Positions 24,216-32,700 of a DNA stretch of 64,000 nt are shown one piece after another. The first letter of the stretch is position 1. Each line of letters opens with the position of its first letter. A model generated the notes under the pieces. It saw only the letters and a program-made list of their open reading frames with translations, searched no databases and was not told where the DNA came from. This DNA is from Veillonella sp. 3310 (GTDB lineage: Bacteria; Bacillota; Negativicutes; Veillonellales; Veillonellaceae), in assembly GCF_003999875.1 (NCBI RefSeq), contig NZ_RQVJ01000001.1:124001-188000 (forward strand), given 5' to 3'. The position numbers and the translations under genes were made by a program.

Positions 24216-27200
24216 ATGCATTATTCTAAGCCGTATCAGAAACGTTTACTTACTGGTGCAGTCATGAGTTGGATGGCTTGTTCTTGGTATCTACTTGGTG
24301 GATTAGCACCTGTACAGGCAGAAGGATCTGTGTTTGTTACAGCAGACCGTGCACAAGAAGAAGCAAAATATAACTCTCAACAAGTGCAAATCATTACTAA
24401 AAAAGATATTGAACAAAAACAGGCTAAATCTGTGGAAGATATTGTATTTACACAAGCTGGTGTAAGTCGTACAGTGGACAGCATGGGTCGTGTCGGTGTA
24501 TCGATTCGTGGTGCTGAACCTCGTCATACATTAATTCTTGTAGATGGGCAGCCAGTGATGGGTGAATTTGCAAAATACCAAGGTCAAGGTGATGAATTAC
24601 AACGACTAGGTACAGAAAATGTAGAACGTATAGAAATTATCCAAGGCGCTGCGAGTGCAAAATATGGATCCGATGCTATTGGTGGTGTTATCAATGTAAT
24701 TACGAATAAACCAAATAAAAATGCAAATATCCGTATCAATGGTGAAAGCATTCGTTCCCGTGGCGATCAAGGTTTGTTCCCATATAGTAACTTCTTTATG
24801 CGTGCTGACTCTGGTCAACAAGGTAAATTACGTGTCAATATTCATGGTAGTAAACGTGATATCGTTCCTGTATATGCTGCGAGGGAAAGAAAAGAAGTTC
24901 CATTTGGAAATTCTACTGTCAATGAACAGTTTCCTAAAAACTCCCTAAGATATTATGGGACAAACTCCAATTTAGGATTGTCTGCAATTTATGATGTGAA
25001 TCAAAATAATTCGTTTACCTTTACAACAGACCGTTATAACGAAGATTTAGAACGTTTTGTAAAACGTACAAACTCCGAAGATGAACCACAAGTTCATTAC
25101 AAACGTGATTTAGATAGAAATAAAAGTAACCTTTCCTATGCAGGACAAGATGAAAAAAGCAATTGGAAGGTTGAATTAAACTATACTCGTACAAAAGAAG
25201 ATGATGTAACCTTAACAAGTGAGTATGGTCGTAGTAATTATGAAGGTAAAAACACATTGAACTATGTGGACAATGTGGACCATAAACAATGGAGCTTTAA
25301 TATCACTGGAGACACTCAAGCCAACGATAATCACTTGCTTTCTTATGGTTTTGGATATACTACTGAAAGTGGCGAAGGTAGCCGTCTAAAAAGTGCACCT
25401 CATACATGGGTTAGAAACATTGATCCATGGGACTATGATAAAAGTTTAGCTGTAAAACATGGTAAACCAGAGAGTACAATCTATCGTCATTCTTTCAAAG
25501 AAAATGAAGAAGGCGTATTACGTTGGGATAAAGAAAAAGAGTGGTATGGTTATGATCATACAGATAAAACAAGTATACCAGAATTTACCTATGAAGATTT
25601 CAAAAACTATCTTGACCCAGAAGCAGGATTAGATCCAGCTGCATTCCATGGACTTGTGTATAACTCTGGATATACACCAAACAATATGGAATCCCGTAAC
25701 CCAGAAGCATTGAAACGATTCAAGGCATTTAATGATAAATTAAATGAAATTCCGTACAATAAAGAACTGATTGCTAAATATGGACCAGGTCATCAAGGTA
25801 CTGAAACCATTGATGGGGTCAAACCACCTGTAATAAATAAAGATTATTTAGCTTTATTCTATTACATGGAAGATCCGTCTTTCAAAATTGTACGACCTCA
25901 ATTTAATGGCGGTCATTTCAAAGATGAATACAATAAACGCATTAACCAACAAACCATGGGTAGTGCAAGATTACGGAAACAGCACTTCTTCTTGCAAGAC
26001 ACATGGCAAATCAACAAAGATACTTTGTTACAACCAATTGTACGTTTAGATCATAGTGATTTATTTGGGTCTCATATGACTTTCAATATGGGTGTTACAC
26101 ACAATGTCAATGGGAATGCACATCGTCGGTTGAAAGCCAATGTTGGTACTAGTTATACAGAGCCAGGTATGGGTGAATTATACTATAACTGGGAAATGTT
26201 TGGACCTACGGTAACGAATGTGGCTCCATTGTCTGGTGGACGTGCTCGTTTAGGTTGGTATTGGATTGGCAACCCAACATTAAAACCTGAAAAGTCGAAA
26301 AATATAGATATTTCCTTTGAAGGAGAAAATAAAAATACCTATATGAAATTGACGGCTTTCCGCAATCAAATTCGCAACTATATGACCATTGCTAATACTG
26401 GACATTTAATGGATTTCTATCCATATCTTGATGAAAGCACTTATTTCGGAGCTACAAAATATGCGCATGCACCAGATATGCTTTATACATTCCGCAATAT
26501 CGGAAAAGCTCGTGTCAATGGTATTGAACTAGAAGTGAAACAACGGTTGAATGACCATGCGAAATTGAAAGTAGGTTATACATATTTAGATGCAGTGAAT
26601 AAAACGAATCCAGATATGCCAAAACGATTGTTGGACAAACCAATGCATAAACTCGATTTAGGATTGGAGTTAGAAGATAAAGTAAGTGGCTGGAGTGGCA
26701 ATATTTGGACTGATTACTATTATGGTATGTTAGATAGTAACTCTGTTGCTGGCGGTGGTAACTATATTACATCACAAGTAAATCCAGAAAATAACGATAA
26801 GTCTATTATCACCTACGAGTTCAATACGAAAAAAACAGCGGATATGTACAAGAAGAAAACCTATGGTATTTGGAATATGATTGTACAGAAAAAAATCGAT
26901 AAAGATTCCCTTGTTTACTTTGGCATGAACAACCTATTCAACCATCGTGATGATGATCGTGCTCTACAAGGACGTCAGTTCCGATTTGGTATGAACTTAA
27001 AATTTGGTTCCGATGGTTCTAGTACTTCTAAACATACTGATGCGAAGGCTGTAGCAATGAATGGAACAACTCCAATCACAGAACATGGTGTATCTAAAGC
27101 TCAAGAAGCTCTAACGCCGTCAGTATTAGAATCTCAATTTGACCAAAATCGAGAAAAAGGGGCTACTGTGGTAGGAGATATCCGCTTTGGTGGTGACAGT

Positions 27201-29372
27201 CACTTAGGCAGTGATAGACCAGCAAACCGTGTGACAGCAGTAAGTTCAATTAGTGATGGAGCATTGAAAAACTTACAAGATAAAAATGAACATGGCTTCC
27301 ATAGTCACTTACGCTTAGGTGTGGATGCTCGTGTGGGCGATCATACGAATGTAAAAGTAGTAGCTACAGCACAAGGTCAAGAAGGCGTCGATGCATCGCA
27401 TGTCACAACAGGGTCTAAAGGACTTTCTCATAGCCGTTTAGAAACAATAGATGTCACAAACCATCATGCTAAATGGGATTTCAGTGTCGGTCGATTGACT
27501 GAGAAATTTGGTATGACCGGCTATTGGTTTAATAAGGAATTTGATGGACTACGCAGTGTTTGGACTAGCGATAAAGATCAAGTGCGTATTGGTTATGGTG
27601 ATTTCCGTCATAGTACAGGCATTGAAGATTCTGCATACACCCATGCAATTTTTACTAAATTCAAACGTCCTCCAACTGTTGATGAATTCGTAGGAACAAC
27701 TTTTGATTACACGGGTCTTTCTGAAGAAGAGAAAAAATTAGTAGGTGGTGCGAAAGTTGAAAAAGTAGTGAAAGATGCACCAAATACGATTAACTTCTAT
27801 CAACAGCTGAAAGCTTTACAAGGAGATTACAAAACCTTAAGCGAGAAAAAAGAAACATTTACTAGCGATATAGCTACATTAAAAGAAGACATGGACAACG
27901 AATATATTGCCGATACTCCAGAAAAGAAAGAGCAATACAGAAAAGATATCGAGGCAAAAACAAAAGAACTTGAAGAAGTTACTACGAAACTAGACGCCAA
28001 TATCGATGCTCAATATGGTGTAGTATCTCGTATGCAAGAGATTGCACTTAAAGCCTATGGACATGATAAAGGATTTAAAAAATATAATGTAGCTAAAAAA
28101 GCAGAAGAAGAAATCACGATTCCAATTAAGATGCCAGAAATAACTTATAGACTAACTGGTAAAGAAAAAAGCTATAAGTATGATGATGATGGAGAACTAG
28201 TATATGGACCTGATGATCAACCTGTAGTGGATGGGCCAGATAAGGAAAGTTCCTTTACTAAAGCAATCAGTCCGAGTGGTGCAAACCTACGTAACCCTAT
28301 CTTTAAATTAAAATTAACTGATATGAAAGTTCTGGGAAATAATAAAAAAGAATTTTTAAAAGAATGGTTTAAAACGAATAAAGAAGCAATCCTAAAAGGT
28401 TATCAAGAACAAGCAGAAGCTATTGCTAAAAACTCATTTAATGCAGGGGTAGTAAAAGTTGAGGCAGAGAGTAGCTTGTTAGATAACATAGGTGATAAAC
28501 TTTATGAAATGAATTATCTTGCTATCGGTACTCCTGGTGAATCAGCCATTGCTAAAACATATGAATCAGGTATGTATCCATATCTTGTAGCGCAATATTT
28601 CAATGAAATCGTAAGTGCCTTAGAAGAGACAGATGGACATAGTAAGTTACCACGAGAAGCTTTCATTCCATACACTGGAGCTATCATTCCAGCAGAAGGT
28701 ATTGTATTACAACGTGATGTCATTCCACCGATTAAACGAGCGGGCTATGTACAGTTACGCCATATGGTAGGTCAACAATTAGGCTTGACTGCTTGGTACT
28801 TGCGTTCCATGGGTAATGATACAAACACAGTACAATTTGCTAGTGGCTTAGGTACATCAAGTACAACTTTCAAAGGTGTCGCTAATGTAGTCGGTATTGG
28901 AGCAAAATATAGTACAGGTAATGCATCCGTATCCATTGATTACGGTCAAAATAGAACTGATTTTGGACGGTATATGAATGGACGCACCGTGTATAACTAT
29001 GTTCCAGGTAGTATCAACTTCACACCAACTGGCCGTGCTATGGGTGGAAATCCAAGCTTCTGGGTAGTACGTTTTGATATTGGTAAATCTGATTATAAAC
29101 GTGCAGGTAGTTGGAATGGTTTCATCGATTATAAACGATTTGATCATGGTTCCTTCTTTGGTGGCAATGGTAGCGGTTCTGTACTAGATCGTTACTTAGA
29201 TGGTATTAGTAGCTTTACTGTTGGTGGCGGCTATGTTCCACGTAAAGACTTATTATTAGAAGCATTCTACACATTTGATGCAAAAGCGACTGGACAACGT
29301 GATACATTATATGGTGGAGAAAACTTTAAATTAGGAAATTATACAAGAATCCAAGGAACGTATAAATTCTAA
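24216..29372 (+). CDS. Giant TonB-dependent receptor fused to a C-terminal porin-like barrel (1)
   Basis: A single 1718-residue frame. Signal peptide 1-35 (cleavage after VQA) is followed by a probable TonB box VFVTA (39-43). The plug domain (about 50-170) has SIRGAEPRHTLILVDGQP and ERIEIIQGAASAKYGSDAIGG. A TonB-receptor barrel follows to about residue 930, ending FRFGMNLKFG like a normal receptor C-terminus. After a linker (about 930-985), a second beta-rich domain starts (GDIRFGGDSH) and runs to the terminal Phe (NYTRIQGTYKF). It resembles Veillonella-type porins (GVDARVGDHTNVKV, FSVGRLTEKFGMTGYWF). This domain is interrupted by a mainly helical insertion (about 1147-1499) with a charged coiled-coil stretch near 1185-1275. 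Ordinary TonB receptors are 600-1000 residues. Substrate unknown; the neighbouring cbiK and binding lipoprotein suggest a metal or tetrapyrrole. Confidence 0.85.
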   Translation: MHYSKPYQKRLLTGAVMSWMACSWYLLGGLAPVQAEGSVFVTADRAQEEAKYNSQQVQIITKKDIEQKQAKSVEDIVFTQAGVSRTVDSMGRVGVSIRGAEPRHTLILVDGQPVMGEFAKYQGQGDELQRLGTENVERIEIIQGAASAKYGSDAIGGVINVITNKPNKNANIRINGESIRSRGDQGLFPYSNFFMRADSGQQGKLRVNIHGSKRDIVPVYAARERKEVPFGNSTVNEQFPKNSLRYYGTNSNLGLSAIYDVNQNNSFTFTTDRYNEDLERFVKRTNSEDEPQVHYKRDLDRNKSNLSYAGQDEKSNWKVELNYTRTKEDDVTLTSEYGRSNYEGKNTLNYVDNVDHKQWSFNITGDTQANDNHLLSYGFGYTTESGEGSRLKSAPHTWVRNIDPWDYDKSLAVKHGKPESTIYRHSFKENEEGVLRWDKEKEWYGYDHTDKTSIPEFTYEDFKNYLDPEAGLDPAAFHGLVYNSGYTPNNMESRNPEALKRFKAFNDKLNEIPYNKELIAKYGPGHQGTETIDGVKPPVINKDYLALFYYMEDPSFKIVRPQFNGGHFKDEYNKRINQQTMGSARLRKQHFFLQDTWQINKDTLLQPIVRLDHSDLFGSHMTFNMGVTHNVNGNAHRRLKANVGTSYTEPGMGELYYNWEMFGPTVTNVAPLSGGRARLGWYWIGNPTLKPEKSKNIDISFEGENKNTYMKLTAFRNQIRNYMTIANTGHLMDFYPYLDESTYFGATKYAHAPDMLYTFRNIGKARVNGIELEVKQRLNDHAKLKVGYTYLDAVNKTNPDMPKRLLDKPMHKLDLGLELEDKVSGWSGNIWTDYYYGMLDSNSVAGGGNYITSQVNPENNDKSIITYEFNTKKTADMYKKKTYGIWNMIVQKKIDKDSLVYFGMNNLFNHRDDDRALQGRQFRFGMNLKFGSDGSSTSKHTDAKAVAMNGTTPITEHGVSKAQEALTPSVLESQFDQNREKGATVVGDIRFGGDSHLGSDRPANRVTAVSSISDGALKNLQDKNEHGFHSHLRLGVDARVGDHTNVKVVATAQGQEGVDASHVTTGSKGLSHSRLETIDVTNHHAKWDFSVGRLTEKFGMTGYWFNKEFDGLRSVWTSDKDQVRIGYGDFRHSTGIEDSAYTHAIFTKFKRPPTVDEFVGTTFDYTGLSEEEKKLVGGAKVEKVVKDAPNTINFYQQLKALQGDYKTLSEKKETFTSDIATLKEDMDNEYIADTPEKKEQYRKDIEAKTKELEEVTTKLDANIDAQYGVVSRMQEIALKAYGHDKGFKKYNVAKKAEEEITIPIKMPEITYRLTGKEKSYKYDDDGELVYGPDDQPVVDGPDKESSFTKAISPSGANLRNPIFKLKLTDMKVLGNNKKEFLKEWFKTNKEAILKGYQEQAEAIAKNSFNAGVVKVEAESSLLDNIGDKLYEMNYLAIGTPGESAIAKTYESGMYPYLVAQYFNEIVSALEETDGHSKLPREAFIPYTGAIIPAEGIVLQRDVIPPIKRAGYVQLRHMVGQQLGLTAWYLRSMGNDTNTVQFASGLGTSSTTFKGVANVVGIGAKYSTGNASVSIDYGQNRTDFGRYMNGRTVYNYVPGSINFTPTGRAMGGNPSFWVVRFDIGKSDYKRAGSWNGFIDYKRFDHGSFFGGNGSGSVLDRYLDGISSFTVGGGYVPRKDLLLEAFYTFDAKATGQRDTLYGGENFKLGNYTRIQGTYKF

Positions 29373-29420
29373 TATTATCTTATTCTATACATCCATGATG
29401 TAATGTAAAAGATTATTTTT

Positions 29421-29463
29421 AATGCCTAATGAGTGCGTATTTAGTTCTCATTAGGCATTTTAT
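29421..29463 (+). terminator. Terminator after first giant receptor
   Basis: A perfect 13-bp stem AATGCCTAATGAG/CTCATTAGGCATT (29421-29433 with 29447-29459) with 13-nt loop and short T-tract. Confidence 0.85.
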
Positions 29464-29675
29464 GTATTGACACTCATGTGATCTTAAAATAGGAAAGACT
29501 ATAATACTCTTTAATGGATCACCTTAAAAGAGTGTGTAATGGTTATACGTATATAGGCATACTTACATGTACCCTTTTTTGAGCGATAGAAATATATATT
29601 AATAAACCTAATTTATATACGTATCACATTATCAAAATGAGAAATATTTACAAAAAATATAACTAAATGGGCTAA

Positions 29676-29703
29676 TTGAAAACATTTCGGAGTGGATTTG
29701 ATA
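29676..29703 (+). promoter_or_regulatory. 28-nt element shared by both giant-receptor promoters (copy 2)
   Basis: It begins TTGAAA and contains GGAGTGGATTTGATA, and aligns without gaps to 24114-24141 (21 of 28 identical). TATAAA at 29714-29719 is the likely -10, 10 nt downstream. Confidence 0.55.
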
Positions 29704-29731
29704 GATAAATTAGTATAAAATTAAAGCAAAA

Positions 29732-29746
29732 TGATATTTTTTGTCA
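29732..29746 (+). promoter_or_regulatory. Fur-like palindrome at second receptor promoter
   Basis: TGATATTTTTTGTCA matches 11 of 14 defined positions of the Fur 7-1-7 consensus. As at the first receptor, it lies just downstream of the -10. It is weaker than copy 1, but the matching position is the stronger argument. Confidence 0.4.
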
Positions 29747-29795
29747 TTTGTGTTATTATTTGTGTTAAGTTTTTTGTATGTAGGAGTAGATTGCA

Positions 29796-32700
29796 ATGAC
29801 GACAAATCGTAGAAAGCAACAGAAATACTTCATGATATCATGTGCGATTGCTACATGGATAGCGCTACCAGGTTTAATGTATTCTAACTCAGTACAAGCT
29901 GAGGGGGCTGTATATGTTACAGCTGATAGAGCTCATGAAGAGGCTAAATATAACTCACAACAAGTGAGCATTATTACTAAAAAGGATATTGAACAAAAAC
30001 AAGCTAAATCAGTAGAAGATATCATTTTCACTGAAAGCGGTGTATCAAAAACTGTGGACTCCATGGGTCGTGTAGGAGTGTCCATTCGTGGTGCAGAAGC
30101 ACGTCATACTTTGATCTTAGTGGATGGTCAAGCCGTACTAGGCGACTTGGCTAAATTTAGTGGCGCAGCGGATGAAGTAATGCGCCTTGGTACGGAAAAT
30201 GTAGAACGTATTGAAATTGTTCAAGGATCTGCCAGTGCGAAATATGGTTCTGATGCTATTGGTGGTGTAGTTAATATCATCACTAAAAAAGCGGCTAAAA
30301 AACCAACTATCCAAATCAATGGTGAAGGATCTCGTGCAAAAGGTGGAGAAACTGGCTATGGTAATACTAATTTCTTCTTGCGTGCCGATTCTGGACAAAT
30401 GGGCAAAGTTCGTGTAGCCATCTCCGGTAGTAAACGAGATGTAATGCCTGTACTTGGTACGAAAGCTCGTAGAGACACTGGAGATACATTGGAAGGCGAT
30501 TTTAAGCCTAATGCACTTCGTTATTATGGAACTACTGATGATATAGGGTTTAATGCTACTTATGATATTAATCAAAATCATAACATTCAACTGCGTTTAG
30601 ATCGTTTTACAGAAGATTTAGTACGGGATGTTAAGAATACAACTTCACCAATGGAGCCACAACGTCATTTTAAACGAGACAGTAATCGTAATACGATGAA
30701 TGCAATTTGGAATGGAAGAAGTGGAGTTAGTGACTGGAAATTAGAGTTAAATCATTCTCGCATTAATGAAAATGATGTATCTTTAGTTGATTATTCTGGT
30801 CGGTCCAAATACGAAGGTAAAAATGAATTAAAATATATAGATGATATTGATCATCGTCAAACTGATATTCGTTTCAATGCAAACTCTGCTATTGGGGATA
30901 AGCATACACTTAGTTGGGGTTTTGCAAATACAAAGGAAACTGGATCGGGAAGTCGCCTAAAGAACTCTCCTATTACACGTACAAAATATATCGATCCATT
31001 TAATTATTCTAAAGATTTGTTAGTTGCAGGTGTAGATCGATTACAGAGAAAAGCCGGTGATAATAGTCTACGTGTTTGGTCTCATGTTCATGATTTTAAA
31101 ATTTCCTTTGATAAAAATAATAAGCCATTTTATGACCAAAATTATGAATATTATGGATCTAAAAATTCTGATGAGGAACCAGATATTACCTATGAAGATT
31201 ATTTAAAATATGATCTTGATAAATATTCGTTTATAGATCCAGATGAAAATCCAGAGTTTAATGAAAGATATGCGAAAAATGGTGTTACCAAAGATGTTTT
31301 TGACAGAATTGTATCTTTCACAAGAAAGCTAAAAAAGGAAAATACCGGCGATGAATTCAGTAGGGACTACTATTTATATCGAAGTTATTTCCAAAAAGGT
31401 GAAAGTTTAGATCCAAAAATTCATGAAAAAGCACCTACATTTAATGGCGTTAAATTTTTAGATAAATATAGAGAAAGAGATCAACGTGTTACTGAAGGTG
31501 AAGGCAGTATTAGAAAACAAAACTTTTATTTATCTGATTCATGGCAAGTGAATAAAGATTTATTAGTACAACCAACTATTCGTTTTGATAAGAGTAGTTT
31601 ATTTGGGTCACATGTATCTTGGAATTTAGGTGCCACATATAATGTGAATTCTAACGCACATCGTAGATTAAAAGCTAATATTGGTACGGGTTACGCTGAG
31701 CCAGGTATGGGTGAATTGTGGTATAGTTGGCAGATGTTTGACTCTACGCCTTTAGGTGTTGGTTATTCAAAAATGGGTTGGTATTGGATCGGTAACCCGA
31801 ACCTAAAACCAGAAACTTCTAGAAATATAGATTTAAGTTTTGAAGGTGAAGGAAAAAATGACTATGCACGAATAGGTCTATTCCAAAACCGCATTCATAA
31901 TTACATGAGCGTTTATTTTACAGGTAGTCTACTTGACTGGGCGCCACGATTATCAAAAGATGATAAATGGATGCGAGCTCCAGATTTAGTATATAGCTTT
32001 AAAAATATAGGCAAAGCACAGATTACGGGGCTTCAATTAGAATGGAAACATAAATTTGGTTCTAAATGGAGCTCACGGTTTGGGCTCACTCGTTTACAGG
32101 CTTTAAATAAATCTGATCCAACTATGCCTAGACACTTGCTAGATCGACCTACAAATAAAATTGATTTTGGTGTAACATTTGAAACAAATAAGTGGAATGC
32201 TCAGGTTTGGGCCGATTATTATCATAAAATGTTAGATAGTAATACCTTAGAAGGTAAATCTAATTATTGGAATGGATCTATTGACTCTGATAGTAGAATT
32301 TTCAACAAAACTAATATCTACGAAGAAAAATCTTATGGCATTTGGAATGCTATGGTTCAACGTAAATTCGACAAAGACTCTATCGTATATTTTGGTGTCA
32401 ATAATATATTTAATCATCGTGATGATGATAGAGCGACACAAGCTCGCGTATATCGTTTTGGTGTAAACCTCAAATTTGGTGCAGGTGGAGATAGTAAAGC
32501 TCAAGATGCGAAGGTGCAAAATCCTGTATTAACAAATGGTATAAATGGTACAACTCCTATTACAAAAGTTCATGTAGATAAAGCTATAGCTACTGTGAAT
32601 GGCGATGATATGGGACGTGAGCATCAATTCTTAGAAAGACCATTTGATGCTAAGAAAGAAAAAGGAATTGAATTTATTGGTGACTATCGAGCACGTTTAA

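Larger units (their letters stand above)
29373..29795 (+). promoter_or_regulatory. Spacer between the two giant receptors
   Basis: 423 bp without a credible gene. It holds the terminator of the first receptor (29421-29463), the second copy of the shared 28-nt element (29676-29703), a -10 TATAAA (29714-29719) and a Fur-like palindrome (29732-29746). Both receptors can therefore be transcribed independently. Confidence 0.65.

Noticed and set aside
24216-29372. Two separate genes (receptor and porin) instead of a fusion
   Set aside because: There is no stop, RBS or start codon context at the junction near 27000-27180 and the frame is open throughout; the paralogue shows the same structure.
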